Assembly: GCF_026262505.1 (NCBI RefSeq)
Contig: NC_067208.1
Span: 11,355,962 to 11,419,961 of the forward strand
DNA from: Trichomonas vaginalis G3
Lineage: Eukaryota; Parabasalia; Trichomonadida; Trichomonadidae
Length of the DNA stretch: 64,000 bases
Direction: 5' to 3'
The notes beneath the pieces are model-generated. The model did no database searches, was not told where the DNA came from, and worked only from the letters and a program-made list of their open reading frames with translations. Of this stretch, positions 15,001 to 22,339 are shown piece after piece (the stretch's first letter is position 1; every line of letters starts with the position of its first letter). Both the position numbers and the translations under genes were made by a program.

Positions 15001-15917
15001 AGCCATTTATGCAACAGATGTCTCAAACAATCACACAAGTTTTGGCTTGTTCTGCTACTGCTTATTCATTAGATCACCAGAGTTCTTTGGCTTCAGCTGC
15101 TGGTTTGATCACAACAGACTTCAGTTCTTTCTTGTCTGCATTGAGAAACAGATTCCTTTTGATTGGCGATTTCGATGCAAACTCTTCACAAATCATGGAA
15201 TCCATTTCTAATGTTTTAGATCAGACAATCAAGACAGCTACAGAAGCTTCAGAATTAGCTAAGAACTCAGAAGGCGAGTTCAAAGCTATCATTGATAAGT
15301 TGCATCCAGCAATTGTTGCAATCAACGCCAGTAAGACAGAATATGAGAAATACAAGGAACAAATCGAAAACAACGAACAGAACAGATTCACAGAACTTGC
15401 AAAGACAACAATCATCGAACCATGCTTAGGTATGTCAACAGCTGCTCACAAGTTGTTGCTCTTCTCATGTGGAAAGTTGGATGCTGTTGATAATTTCGAT
15501 AATTTGGCAGAGTTCGCAATGAAATTAATTGCAACTCTCAATGAAGCTATGGAGACCGCGAATACTGTCATCAAGAACAGACCTCCTGTTGCAGAAGCAT
15601 TCATCTCTCCATGTTTGAGCTCTGTTGGAGAATGCGGAAAGACACTTGCACAGACAGCAACAAAGAATGCAGAAGCGCAGAAGCTTCTCGATGCTGTTTT
15701 AACACTCGCAAACGCTATTCTCAACCTTGCATCAACAACTGCAGCAACAGCAGCAAGAAAGTCTCAACCAAAGGCTCAGGCAAAATCAGGTTCAGGATCT
15801 GGACCTTCAATCGCAGTTAAATCTAATCTACTCAAGCGTTTGGACCTCGAAGCTAGAGTTATCAAAGCAAGAACACTGCTTGAGAAATACGAGAAAGATT
15901 TTGCTAAATTAAATTAA
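3..15917 (+). CDS. Giant talin-like protein with four tandem FERM heads
   Basis: A 5,304-residue reading frame. The first ~1,620 residues hold four repeats of about 390-405 residues, each resembling the talin FERM head. An LDxxxxIPEQ-type motif (near residues 163, 561, 950, 1350) is followed by a basic RRF/RRFF strand, as in talin's WLDxxxTLxEQ...LLLRRKFFY. Each repeat also has a KYIGxxxxxxxFG block (near 280, 682, 1069, 1473) matching talin F2-F3. An Asp/Glu-rich linker (~1640-1720) leads to a ~3,580-residue, Ala/Gln-rich, apparently all-helical rod. The last 30 residues (LEARVIKARTLLEKYEKDF) look like the coiled dimerisation helix after the talin/HIP1 I/LWEQ actin-binding module. Inferred role: linking membrane or adhesion sites to actin during amoeboid attachment. 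Ordinary talins are ~2,500 residues. The first ATG lies 2 bases from the window edge, so the true start may be further left. Confidence 0.8.
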   Translation: MILQDRSKRYSNTGDFRKLINKKSRISLFTSNTIDKDAMKEFEYDKKFTGSILRRAAEYYLSIPHKDDRVLMIHLMDDLFCFMKDTDVIQSLCLQNGMTLYLLEPKYNIKYIFPDNTSIKMETTITMPISDIVPLLFKEKHQQAMLGYTLWYHGIDGQLHPLDSRKTIPEQVSYFKKLFLKRRFYILSKEVLQALSSAIQTLHDCRNYLIENKIKVDSETALKLALYSLYALGVKNIKKDKQDLKQLVPPTVSVSSSLQRKFDKMIQESQDMTQMSAARKYIGIVRKIDGFGAEEYPFYLYRDDAEPPHTIKDGSFVITPLGLSVLDKKGKVVIEKITYHSLKQFIMLGNNYILKYQHPPKTGKMIYVNISSDFAFDIDVVISYNLRLMRQVMLLNREREKQKREEIILRCSGGWKDENGVVHGPMVDLRYGLLSDNILKQAIWFDLDITQEELARQLLDLLPHDPKVQYATMIQVFKGVIHWLKPGMKLKEAQPYRDSIVYFHPAFAKIKFISPRETEGTMTIQIETLVCDLIPKVGLLLDVEYPQGYTFFYKEGNELIPLDTQKSIPEQTRDYSVLYFQRYYFVINKAEFQSKSALSTLYWDTKLLILSGKVDMRKDVAYELLVYALNAETREKVTEHSLPENFKSLLPYGFPIQKEARKEIIDMIKHKPCKSHTDAKLKYIALARMLPTFGAIDFDVIYMKFKKDTRADIPAILVCNAQSVRIVRQDLQKVLQLCEYRHFIRTECVANELSVKFSTDDAENSVSILCVLDKPELASSFITIVTQLYNLFLDLRREGFNPKKEDVNTSIDRVVLITKRWDDSKRELNIAYDMRYKGSDVRARAVRALHLDPRREYTPLLRLAKDEYRWIRPDDILGHHFPCDNMYITIFSTNVKIIVKYKDMEIELVVNITQPIHMLAPLIGECFNIEYPTGFTLFYESPGHSPVPLDLYYSIPEQYSGKFEFLFIRRFLAFTHQDRYFPYICRCLYPDVYDDIMDGVPALADSKATELAIYSIYAKNKENDPAKIKIPNTLDLYPRKTSAEQIHEKYITDTIRNGKVIHKDIAMQKYIGIAKQSLHFGCTIFKVKLCDDMQIQVPQKARVSIGPLGVHIYGRVNIVDDGQEKPIDLNEKITYNYICDFNIMIDHVILRVSMVNSRIRTFTISARHVKEMFVILRSFKMILYPYLQRREEIQKVSPELQEIIDNKNGLVAVFVSKKMFIPDPPEFLIPRTLEFEKIVMLLCHFLVLPYEPEKYALIHYKNNEYTQLKRSENLMSVDCQDGDGLIILEVDCYAQFMNISGNVIDYVFNVYSPLYDILPDVCKQLGYGTWIGHTIFVTQDDGSTRALDIQKPLAMQANLTTPLLVRRRFFLFSLEMLSQPDILFAVYKDCKYLVTKKMVMVSDDILTQLLILSLYATAEKPEDVPMMISQFKKEDWTIFIPANFDVTEGVKKKLISFLPYVPILSRQLAMFYYIGTVMDLKGFNDEVFMVTINTIYAQIDSILYLNPWRVFIQTEEDGTIAINTTYNWLINHECSNEKIIIRFMDQSNNNQSEFHLFTGSYKDINTFLSNIIFLYQLEEFSNISNILEGSAFINNGQRVSLTMNNAEIQLEVNNNRRRSSSASQAPPDLNNPPVEEDNYNPDDETEFNFIHTFDDNITSIDYNIDTPMITFDDYNIDDVDDKIEDVEVEYNKLEIPDIDDREDENNKVQEDNEPKEQHPANLLWRANEEGLNISRATNILNEIQVNLDVPEETIVHQDPTELFQKLAMINDQVSNFVESTENEDLREQFSEIYSHIDSIVTTTQNLVQTNQSFEAVSEDIKSQIQSAISIIKPAIDRTNNAKVVLIEKIQDEMAMNNYNNEKVDVPPLAKDLIGISEVSESITNELLFTAKQAGIDVVSFVQQIQNTSSTLTILSGSIADAQSSSQFNAHIQPHIKTVGNYIVRLEEIVKQAKEKNIELPNTEKSLKKLKKLYMSARDIVLVEADVENTSVVEKSSNASLRLSNAEKLSANNTPTDRMSIIIEKTSNTQEPSPIAPTESNPVSFGEGIPRMSSLTENPRMLIPQQQNNAKYIIVNANDEELDNTIDICQVEVQPQQMQQVPPDTLSTCSIAIQSINHLRDLLIQLSNSPKNDQLRFEAEFELQKVDSDIFDALMLLHPLTQTDQTAAMLYQKFYEIILQIRHQMDVISTRNITPLSVSKINNDLTYMVNHVDNLITPETMASLPQDQQERVRNMVDYIKDSYYDIQQAQSALEANAANGIAVIDAQKNIVELKSKLPEFNQELLHLSAINKNVAIPVIIERLSMNIDKAIQEKPAEDVSNIPYLLKFQEAMLSLQELINELVLSSDQEKIKADIDLSTRAKMTIEKAQQTYLNMVELRNQLLEDPYNDDLIKDALDLVREGIESMTEISNLSKRIADVSQNFKIPTINEQISTKLEEVVKVCDNSKQNEKVSMISGPPQKIEKPTVEQMQSVIDAVTHLAQVVQFYISLPEVDEDDEKRKDAVRLYEYMSSVLVSMKEMGENPTEDIFEYAIQISRLADKFQQIAMTVPTYTCNENADQLIPYGIQLLQTVKPVIIAQEQERPKMEEIVPNVTPELIKSSLVDVSKTLGTFNQKIYEVTNSETAQKNQIVQKTFTDWSNSINATIERVNAHINSPNYNIKQAKLDKEALNQLQQKVNLIPMNVRRNLDEKLITDITASISDVVDKTNVFVTMIKQLPTAKKIEIKVPPAPEIKEDDDIEDTIVVVQKQAQIINDTIQRIAQSPQIAASPNAQAVVQQMSENLKALQTEALNAQDEKVLYQRLNMIKEQMPSIISNAELIEPIIESPQFTSILKSFNDSSNSITKLITVPHMNKATSVKFIQHAQPQLQNFVAALAATSELAEVKDNPSLKSKFEALIAQSQTIMKELPTLKPRQAQLVCDEIYSATCGILPILYDSNFDQLEEAAQNIALVSEVFTSLPKTRKPKSAQLIIKDPVMKQDNVKQAVQESSNVIMENETSIPQHVIESIIEDLNVINDHKDSLPVHIVKSLQAITPQIKQGNTKSLIDCVRLISVCEKDYELRNQMLSDIATAAAVNAAQQVIDLQNSIKALHNQIVSNPTKFNAEAKYYDHIAQSSIKESDAKLLTETKSFSAALVNRESLNDASQAISLLLDSIKDNESVKAISQTLSESNNNLIKTLHQFDMCLGEIFLSQLDKIVTACDNTIIQNPGTASPAMKQFVRQTFPLLKNTNRSIELGPSELVQISNLYDAFNKSVVPTLTNIPPAYKDEIAAATKALTPMKPLISSWKTPIPLTGKQELRNVIRGTAVQLENIASSEDNVNINIPDVYAMSQNLQIAAIRAKSAGIEMAKIDPLVQQTVQNQKLLDQAVESNDVEKVKEIAKNLAAISSQLKLEITNIVPIVDANETSVKLINPELYLATIADASCLNVAKTAAVLMNQYKTKLDTLQKTKPEIIKKDITTPELIARSNIESQSSISVALNPIISITSTQVPTIVQSVQETSKVGAVSALSVPIQQQPKLVESNIEFMMAQRLEGIRQKQLNEFPDVVKMLSKPIDVKLSEDTITNAMMSIQQQTQLFANEEELRKTISRLTPDDIIVQQHALKLMTENIQLKKTDANIAEAAQLVQSKKVELLEAVAMNDEKPDLQLKSVEDVNRSVQRGFSTVNLVETLQALQQQIIAKTPELLKYVRSPEGIQLLKAPIPPTKLVDVQQRLIQTIKVADSPEQLDVILTNSTPDDMITTMRIIDSSLNLLSSDDVYNIIADPNIETTPIGVLKATNNLLQEKLKANEDHAKMMTLIQTETVAKSQEFVMDALQRLNLAQSLMTIQQFHTSVVPHLQQKLQAVDVSKPVNKELVDMYIPMISQELEYVNHPQQFAMAIPQLNPEDVEQQQEVLASLAATLATSKKSAIKYDLSNMKNTTVSLLDKVQNDVSDNLADKPEQLHLVKVKNDQSYDFFAQHQQLLNACQQTLEMGSVLQVIRQKVPNIDQLLTNGQAENLCSAKLNDSSLHDTRDKMLVLQQSTRESFKSLNEAIQNVKMEDLVVIFSLMSTQMMRMKDLDAVVTVVKSKSMQSRIFDKSLLIQQTPRKVETKKLVTDTQNVNNDLSESMKDLSQAQLCSSIANLMKIRQDAIQVDPKEKVEIVKSLQQNPEKLAQLQQQTYQQLYQVAVDPEQVKQSVSKEDKEAQVAQAMLLQHLSMAAAAPQYIAAACKDIDYTKIPSIEQSGALSQVAITNATQISGKLIGFQRALLTQDPSQLLKMASPDIATIDAINVATKENLERSQLRTKMSAIQRDIVSKNPQIVQAIHQSTISNPNVSQINLNTDEVKLYQGEIKTLVGTNASPIVINNMMATANQDQMVKKMAVLNDLIQITKPANPVVTTFSNIAGLDSILNTQINADIAVVSAAPLVTKNYRSEQNIVANAAQRASEVVPIMAQFSALPISECKNIFATTNTRAIEIVSKLMTTKSNSEREELVDELSKQCPKLVASLTRHLAMISDSKLRSQLIADPAQILQIVNEISSSSSDLSNPQNQQRFRQMCTALLQNLKNLYASLVHVNVAKTTVTAEPETTTSNVLESFEKLVAAIDTNDIEKISQELIDFTAMKVKRTALNETSANIDPIIDQISQIDKAVQRYYITNSAADGQLTTVLNQVKSNSIQILKRETVNVFKQVADLGSIAQIDGYFTQAKSDINDATNKLILSVQARNPEMQKDAINLIIKSFASCESAMYRGFELSNNINSVIATDYLSMVCSGSTATRNIIEVAKSRAVSSTVIRRATRSYNRIIESMSSMLQDTSKTENESKSQLDLAKVGFVNALAGSVKTMSSALATCANCKVPEVYLSFLATEKPVFDQIVPTIVKIASQVTSCNTNKQAGADFSSLIDSLAESINDFQKCSFNPKTETEQSAHAFLKVAAKTQKILVAMNSLTDVIPKTPDMESAELLPKEFKLPHVPNTENIDIHHCLDVLIQSIKDFNEKKTVFFQIVNHPQATNQYIVQSFQPFMQQMSQTITQVLACSATAYSLDHQSSLASAAGLITTDFSSFLSALRNRFLLIGDFDANSSQIMESISNVLDQTIKTATEASELAKNSEGEFKAIIDKLHPAIVAINASKTEYEKYKEQIENNEQNRFTELAKTTIIEPCLGMSTAAHKLLLFSCGKLDAVDNFDNLAEFAMKLIATLNEAMETANTVIKNRPPVAEAFISPCLSSVGECGKTLAQTATKNAEAQKLLDAVLTLANAILNLASTTAATAARKSQPKAQAKSGSGSGPSIAVKSNLLKRLDLEARVIKARTLLEKYEKDFAKLN

Positions 15918-16334
15918 AAAATTAATTTTTTATTTTATGTCGTCGTCTTAAAGTTTTTTATCGATAATTATCAGACTTATATATTCTGTTGAGTATAGAA
16001 ATGTTATATTTGTCATTATTTTACACCATAAAGTCTATATATAAAGAATTTGCAAATTGACTCCAAAAAGTAAAGGAGCAAAACCATCAAGATCTCATAA
16101 ATTATAGAATTAATAAATCTTGAAATACTAAGCATAATAGAAATATGAAATCATGTGTTTTTTTCTATTGTTTTCAAACTTTCGGGCTTACTATAAAATA
16201 GTGGTCATGAATAGTAACTATTTTATTAAAATTGTTTTGTAAATATGTTATTAAAATTTAAACATTTACTTCTTTTAAAAAAATGTAACAGTAATTTATT
16301 TATAAAAATAAGAGAGATGAGGTGAAAAAAACTA
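15918..16334. other. Intergenic, nothing recognised
   Basis: About 420 bases of AT-rich sequence between the convergent ends of the talin-like gene and the decayed minus-strand gene. No supported gene or repeat was seen. Confidence 0.6.
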
Positions 16335-16710
16335 TTAATGGTAATGCTTAGGTCTTATTTTGAAATTCCTGACAAATTCAAAATCAACTTCATTTGTTGC
16401 ATAATATTTCTTAACAAAGAGATTAATTTCGATTTTATTACTTTGATGGTCACAATAATCAGTTCCGAGTATTGACACTTTATAATTTCCATCTTTTGTT
16501 TTAGGTGGTATTGAATGACTTATTATATATGTTGAATTGGTTAACTTCTTTACTGGTATACTAATTATGTGATAATTTCCATATGATGTAGTAATTGACT
16601 TTAAATTAGTATTATCTAGATGTTCATATGATAAATAGATTTCAACTGTTTCTCCAGGTTTGTATCTTCTGTTTGTGCCATTGATTAATTTAATAAAAAA
16701 CTTATCTATA

Positions 16711-16736
16711 GGGTGTCCAAAGGTGTGTTTAGCACA
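16711..16736 (+). repeat. mariner left terminal inverted repeat
   Basis: Twenty-six bases that match the reverse complement of 17985-18010 at 25 of 26 positions (one T/C difference at the 16th base). Confidence 0.92.
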
Positions 16737-16788
16737 AACCTGAATACTGCGAATAGAAATAAACAAGTTACATATATATAAAGTTTAT

Positions 16789-17805
16789 TTAAATATAATC
16801 ACCATTGGATTCAATCACGCGTTCGCAGCGATCGATCCAGGCTTGAAAGACACGCTTTAAATCATCATGAGAAAATTGCTCAAATTGCTCTCTTACAAAA
16901 TTTTCAAGATCATCTGGACTCGCGAATTCGCGTCCTTCAGCTCTCTTTTTTAGCGTGCCGAATAAATAAAAGTCAGAGGGTGCAATATCAGGTGAATAAA
17001 TTGGGTTTGGAACAACTTTGACATTGTTTTCCACCAAGTAATTCATTACCTTATGACTTTTGTGAACTCTTGAATTATCAAAATGAATTGCAAACTTTTG
17101 TTTTTGTTGTTTGGATTTCTCAAACTCATCAGAATTGATAATTTGAGTAAGAACATTGTCAATTAGATACTGAGCATTCATTGTATTAGGTTTTTGAAGA
17201 ATATCAATTGTGATGATGCCATTCACGCCCCAAAAAACCGACAACATCATCATTGGTGTGTCAATTTTTTTCTTCGGGAATGTTTGCGGATTTTCATCCT
17301 TCGGGATCCACATGATTTTGGCTTCTGTTGCATATTGAAACCAAGACTCGTCCCATGTTACTAAAAAGCGAAACTTCTTGGATTGATACGCACCCAATAT
17401 AGAGAGGAGCTCTTTAGAAGATTGGACTCTAGATTTTTTTTGAACTGAATTAAGGTTGTGCGGAACCCAACGTGTATACGCTAGTTTGTAGTTCAAATAA
17501 TTGTGCAGATAATAACTGACTGTTGTACTTGGTATCTTTGTCATCTCCTCTATCCTTCTGAGTGATGCTCTTGGGTCTTCATCTAGCGCTTGAAGAATTG
17601 CTTTGATTTTTCTTTGATCCGGCGATTTTTTGTCAATTTTTATGATGGGCGCCTTTTTGTTCATGAAGTGATACATCCTAACATGATACGTTACAGTGGA
17701 ATAGCTAGGAGCATCCATACCGAAGCATTTTACCAATGTCTCGTAGATTTTTTTACAGTCTTTGCATTTTTTTGCAAGAGCGAGGATGTTTTCTTTATGA
17801 TTCAT
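16789..17805 (-). CDS. mariner transposase (DD34D)
   Basis: A 338-residue DDE transposase that cuts and pastes the element at TA dinucleotides. An N-terminal helix-turn-helix region (~1-110) is followed by the mariner WVPHNL motif (113-118). Catalytic aspartates are Asp152 (TWDESWF), Asp243 (HFDNSR) and Asp278 (YSPDIAPSDFYLF), with exactly 34 residues between the last two, hence DD34D. The frame is open for 37 more codons upstream, but the ATG at 17805 is preferred: a TCATTTTTTT initiator ends just before it and 338 residues is normal mariner length. No internal stop or frameshift, so the copy may be recent. Confidence 0.93.
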   Translation of the reverse strand: MNHKENILALAKKCKDCKKIYETLVKCFGMDAPSYSTVTYHVRMYHFMNKKAPIIKIDKKSPDQRKIKAILQALDEDPRASLRRIEEMTKIPSTTVSYYLHNYLNYKLAYTRWVPHNLNSVQKKSRVQSSKELLSILGAYQSKKFRFLVTWDESWFQYATEAKIMWIPKDENPQTFPKKKIDTPMMMLSVFWGVNGIITIDILQKPNTMNAQYLIDNVLTQIINSDEFEKSKQQKQKFAIHFDNSRVHKSHKVMNYLVENNVKVVPNPIYSPDIAPSDFYLFGTLKKRAEGREFASPDDLENFVREQFEQFSHDDLKRVFQAWIDRCERVIESNGDYI

Positions 17806-17816
17806 TAAAAAAATGA
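17804..17816 (-). promoter_or_regulatory. Initiator-type promoter of the transposase
   Basis: On the minus strand TCATTTTTTTAATG places the initiator A at 17814, nine bases before the chosen ATG. It resembles the trichomonad Inr, suggesting the element uses the host core-promoter code. Confidence 0.6.
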
Positions 17817-17984
17817 AAAAAATCCCGCCAAAATTTCCCGCGAAACCGCCTCTTGTCTCAAAATTCATTTTATATCCCGGCATGGCGCCAAAATACAACA
17901 TACTCATCATATACATATATTCATATTTTTTATTATATATTTATAATCAGCATATATCTCCTTTAATAGTCTCATATAGAGCGC

Positions 17985-18010
17985 TGTGCTAAACGCACCT
18001 TTGGACACCC
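17985..18010 (-). repeat. mariner right terminal inverted repeat
   Basis: Partner of 16711-16736. It ends in CCC followed by TA. Confidence 0.92.
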
Positions 18011-20634
18011 TATATATTCTTTTTAAACGCTTGTTTGTCTGGTGATATGAGATTAAGAATTGGATCGTTAAATAGATATGAAAAGTGTAATATATAATTT
18101 TCTGAGATTTTATTTGTTTCGTCTATTGCCCATATTGTTATACGGTGATGGTTATTTTCTGAGAAATTTGATGGAAATGTGGCGTTATAAGATATATCAT
18201 GAATTTTATTGTCTGTAATATTATAAGTATTTGCTTGTTTTGGTTGTTCACCATCGAATTGATAGAAAATTGTAACATTTCCGTTTGCATCATCATCTTT
18301 GAGATTTCCTACAAAATGAAACTCTTTGCTTGTGTTCTTCCATAGAACTTGATTATCAGCTGTTGTGATATTAAGAATTGGAGGATTGAATTTAAATTTG
18401 AAGTACTATTTACTTCGGTACTATTTTTGTTTCCATCACTTACAATTAAATAAATGGTATTATTTCCTTCATGAAGATAATTCGGAACATTGATATCTAG
18501 ATTTGTTCTTAGGTAAATTGATGGTTCTAATTTAATTGATTTTAGATTTTGATATTCTTCGTCTTCAAATTTGTACATAATTACAGCATTTTTTGCACCA
18601 TTTATATCTCCAATACGAACATTGATTTCCATTGGAGTTAATCCATTTTTGAAGAATTCTAGAGGAGAAATATCATTTATAACTATCTCAGGAGGTGAAT
18701 TATGTTCAAATCCGAAAATAAAATTTTGAACATTCGATTTCACTCCTCTCTCATCTTGTGCCCAAATTGTGATTTTGTGTTGTCCTTCATTGGTGGTTGA
18801 TGGAATTTGAAATGTGAAGTTGAATTGATGTTTTTCATTTGAACTTTCTACTTGGATTAGTGATGATGTCACGTTAGTTGTTAATTCATCATCAAACATG
18901 TATAAAACAGAAAGTTGGCCAGTGTGGTAAGGATGTGAAACAAATCCTGTGACATTGATGATATCATCAACAAAATCAGTGTATGACTCTTTAGGCGCTT
19001 GTGAAACTTCAATTTTAGGAATATCGAATAAATAAGAAAAGTTTTTGTGACTATTGACGTTCTGTTGTTAAAGTCTGTTACCCATATTCTAAAAGAATGA
19101 TTGTTACCTTCTGTCATATCTGATGGGAATTCGACAGGATAACTATCTTCAATAGCTTTATTTAGTTCCATCGGAAAATTATTTATTATTGTATTAACTT
19201 CATAATCATCAAATTGATAGAAAATGCTAACATTATGACATTCATAATCACATTTCATTGTTCCTTCCATATTAAATTCTGTATTATCATTCTTTTTGAA
19301 CGTTTGATTGTCAGGAGTGGTGATATTGAGAATTGGTTTATTAAAAAAGTATAAAAATGAAGTATTGATTGTCTCGCTAAAATGACCATTATATGTTGCA
19401 TAAAAGTTAATATAATTAGTGCCATCTAGTAAATATCTATTGTCTAAACGGGTAGAACTTGGGATAATTCTTGTATAATTTTGGATTTGAGCATTAACGT
19501 ACGCTAAATAATCTCCATAATTATTGAAGTAAAGGTATAATGTAACTGTTGCTGACTTTTCTGGAATTGATACGATAACTGAAAACTGCATTAAAGGGTA
19601 ACCTCCATTGCCCTCTCTATATTCTAATGGAGTAAGTTCTATATCAGACAGATTAATTTGTGGTGAATGTCCAATTGTGAAACTTAAGGGTCTTCCAAAA
19701 TATTCATCGGAAGTGGAAATTTTCAAAATAATTGTGTGATCACCGATAGGTAAACGAGAAATATCATACTCTTGATCTACAACATCTTTTTGAGTAATTT
19801 GTCTGTTAGTAATCTGAATACTGGATGTATTATATCGAGCAACAATATCTACTGTACTACTTGGCATACTACTAAGTGTGTAAGAAAGCTTCAAAGGTTC
19901 AGTTGCTGGGTATTTAAAAAAGTACTTATTAGCTCTTAGATTCCAAATTAGAACGTTAGCATTTTCAAGTAAATTCTTCTTATAATTATTATTGTAACAT
20001 AATTTTATGGCGTGATTACTCTGTATTGTTCGGTTGTTCCATTGAATTGAAATTTCAATAATTTGTTTTTCGGAATTGATGTGATATAAAAAGGAATCTG
20101 TTGATGACATATCAAAAAACTCATTTTCTTCGTTGTATGTGATGAAAAAACCGAACTTATTTTTGTCGACGGTAAATTTTGGATTTTCGATAGTAATTCG
20201 TTGTTCAACAGACACTAACTGTGTATAATTTCTTTGATTTTGAATACGATAAGAGAATTGTTTGTTATCTTGGTGGATTTCGAAATGACAACCTGCAAGT
20301 TCGAAATGGTTTGCTTCATCACTAGGAACAGTAGCGCTCTGGAGGCCAACTGAATACACTGAAGAGTATTTAATACTCCTATTAAAATCATTTCATAACC
20401 GAAGAAAGGATAACATTTTTGCCAATACTCTCAAATTGAAATTTTCCCTAAATTTTTGAGGTTTCTCATTGAAACATATAAATGATTGGAAGAATGTCAA
20501 CATGTTAGCAACAATAACATTTTAATATATATATCTAAACCACTAAGAATGCTTCACACCCGTAAAGTGTCATCTATGTCTTTTCAATAAACCTCAGAAA
20601 TTAATTTGAATACCGCGGTCCGGAATTTTTGCTG

Positions 20635-21792
20635 ATGTCTCAACACTTGCTTTTCACCAGCGAGTCCGTTACAGAAGGTCACCCAGACAAGATGTGTGAC
20701 ATTATCTCAGACACAATTCTTGATGCCTGTCTTGCCCAGGATCCACTTTCAAAAGTAGCATGTGAAACATGCACAAAGACAGGCATTGTCTGCCTTCTCG
20801 GTGAGATTACATCCAATGCTCACCTTGACTACCAGAAGCTCGTTCGTGATGCTGTCCGCAACATCGGTTACACATCATCCAAGCTCTGCTTCGACGCTGA
20901 CACATGCGCTGTCATGGTTTCCGTTAGCCAGCAGTCCGCTGATATTGCTCAAGCTGTTCACCTTAACAAGGCTGCTGAAGAACTCGGTGCTGGTGATCAA
21001 GGCATCATGTTCGGCTATGCCACAGATGAAACAAAGGAACTCTTCCCACTTACACACGTTCTTGCCCACAACCTTGCTCGCAAGCTCACAGAAGTCCGCA
21101 AGAACGGAACACTCCCATTCCTTGGTCCAGATGGCAAGACACAAGTTACAGTTGAGTACGAAAGAACAGATGGCCATCTCAAGCCACTCCGTATCCACAC
21201 AGTCCTTATCTCTACGATGCACACAGATGATGTCACATTAGAGAAGCTTCGTGTTGCCGTTAAGGAGCACGTCATTGATGCAGTTCTTCCAAAGGAGCTC
21301 GTCGATGACAAGACAATTCTTCATATCAACCCAGGTGGCCGCTTTGTTATCGGTGGTCCACTTGGTGACTCTGGTCTTACTGGTCGTAAGATTATCGTCG
21401 ACAGTTACGGTGGTTGGGGAGCGCACGGCGGTGGTGCTTTCTCAGGAAAGGACCCATCAAAAGTCGATCGCTCTGCATGTTATGCTGCCCGTTGGGTTGC
21501 CAAGAGCCTTGTTGCAGCTGGCCTTTGCTCTCGTTGCTTAGTTCAGCTCTCCTACGCTATTGGTGTTGCCCATCCCCTTTCTGTCTTTGTCGATACTTAC
21601 GGAACTGGTAAAGGAAAGACCGATGAGGAGCTCGTTGAAATCATTAACAAGAACTTCGATCTCAGACCATACGCTATCATCCGCGATCTCGACCTTCTTC
21701 GCCCAATTTACGCTCAAACTGCTGCTTATGGTCACTTCGGCCGCACTGATATCGATCTCCCATGGGAAAAGGTCAAAGAGATCAAGTTCTAA
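20635..21792 (+). CDS. S-adenosylmethionine synthetase
   Basis: A 385-residue methionine adenosyltransferase making S-adenosylmethionine from methionine and ATP in the cytosol. Diagnostic motifs are present: GHPDK (15-19), the GAGDQG hexapeptide (118-123) and the glycine-rich GGGAFSGKD loop (265-273). Length matches the family. The ATG at 20635 is used; the frame is open slightly upstream but without an ATG. Codon use is distinctly richer in C-ending codons than in neighbouring genes, as expected for a highly expressed housekeeping gene. It is convergent with the downstream kinase. Its product would be the methyl donor for any DNA adenine methyltransferase in the cell. Confidence 0.97.
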   Translation: MSQHLLFTSESVTEGHPDKMCDIISDTILDACLAQDPLSKVACETCTKTGIVCLLGEITSNAHLDYQKLVRDAVRNIGYTSSKLCFDADTCAVMVSVSQQSADIAQAVHLNKAAEELGAGDQGIMFGYATDETKELFPLTHVLAHNLARKLTEVRKNGTLPFLGPDGKTQVTVEYERTDGHLKPLRIHTVLISTMHTDDVTLEKLRVAVKEHVIDAVLPKELVDDKTILHINPGGRFVIGGPLGDSGLTGRKIIVDSYGGWGAHGGGAFSGKDPSKVDRSACYAARWVAKSLVAAGLCSRCLVQLSYAIGVAHPLSVFVDTYGTGKGKTDEELVEIINKNFDLRPYAIIRDLDLLRPIYAQTAAYGHFGRTDIDLPWEKVKEIKF

Positions 21793-22339
21793 GATTTTCA
21801 ACAGAGTTTTATAGAATTTATTATTAATTTCATTTTAAATTTTTATTAGATTTATCACTTGCTCCTTAGGAGTCAGTGCTTCTTGGGCTGGATGATTTTA
21901 TGTCATCCCCTTTGTTTTGTGGTTTCATTTTTTTGACTGTGATTTTCATAGCCCAAGTAGTATTTCTCCACTTTTTGCTAATTTTCTTTTTGATTTTTGA
22001 TTCACACTATGTGTTATATTTATTTTTCGAATTATTTTCATTTTCTAAAATTTCAATAATTGTAAACGAAATTCTATTCAAAATGATAAAACTCAAGGTT
22101 TATTTCTAAGTTGATATTACAACCAGAACTAGAGACTTTGTGTAGATTAATAGTTTGCATAGATGAATAGATTTGCATTAAATCGATCCATTTTTTCTTG
22201 AATTTCTTTAAAATTATCATTAAATTTCGTTCAAAAATTAGTTATTGTAAGCGGTTACATGAAAGATGAAGTAGTTAATATATATATACTCATGTTTAAC
22301 ATAAAAAAATAATATTTACAAACAATAAATAGCATGAAA
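21793..22339. other. Convergent intergenic region
   Basis: About 550 AT-rich bases between two facing gene ends. A hydrophobic open stretch near 21,876-22,109 has no ATG start and looks like chance coding in T-rich DNA. Confidence 0.6.

Larger units (their letters stand above)
16711..18010 (-). mobile_element. mariner transposon, Tvmar1-like, complete
   Basis: A 1,300-bp element with 26-bp terminal inverted repeats beginning GGGTGTCCAAAGGTG, flanked by TA on both sides (16709-16710 and 18011-18012), the canonical mariner target duplication. The local context is TATA/TATATA, so the exact duplication is ambiguous. It holds one uninterrupted transposase gene. Size, ends and protein fit the Trichomonas Tvmar1 family (family knowledge; not searched). 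It sits inside an already decayed host gene. Confidence 0.92.
16335..20391 (-). pseudogene. Decayed surface/secreted repeat-protein gene split by a mariner
   Basis: Minus-strand remnant encoding repeated modules of about 90-120 residues, each containing a PxLNIxxPDxQxF segment and an IFYQFDD-type strand (around 19,330-19,200, 18,380-18,240 and near 18,050). The pattern suggests extracellular beta-sandwich repeats. A short hydrophobic start (MILIGVLNTL, ATG at 20391) could be a signal peptide but lies in a different frame from the long 18,881-20,359 frame. The frame changes again near 19,060 and near 18,390. The mariner at 16,711-18,010 then separates the last ~125 residues (16,335-16,708). 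No C-terminal membrane segment was seen. The intact family is probably a trichomonad surface or secreted protein; I do not recognise it further. With at least three frame changes plus the insertion it should be non-functional. Confidence 0.7.

Noticed and set aside
20005-20208. Short ORF inside the decayed surface-protein gene
   Set aside because: Shadow of the main frame; no separate start signal.
21876-22109. Hydrophobic 77-residue ORF after the AdoMet synthetase gene
   Set aside because: No ATG start; composition is what T-rich DNA gives by chance.
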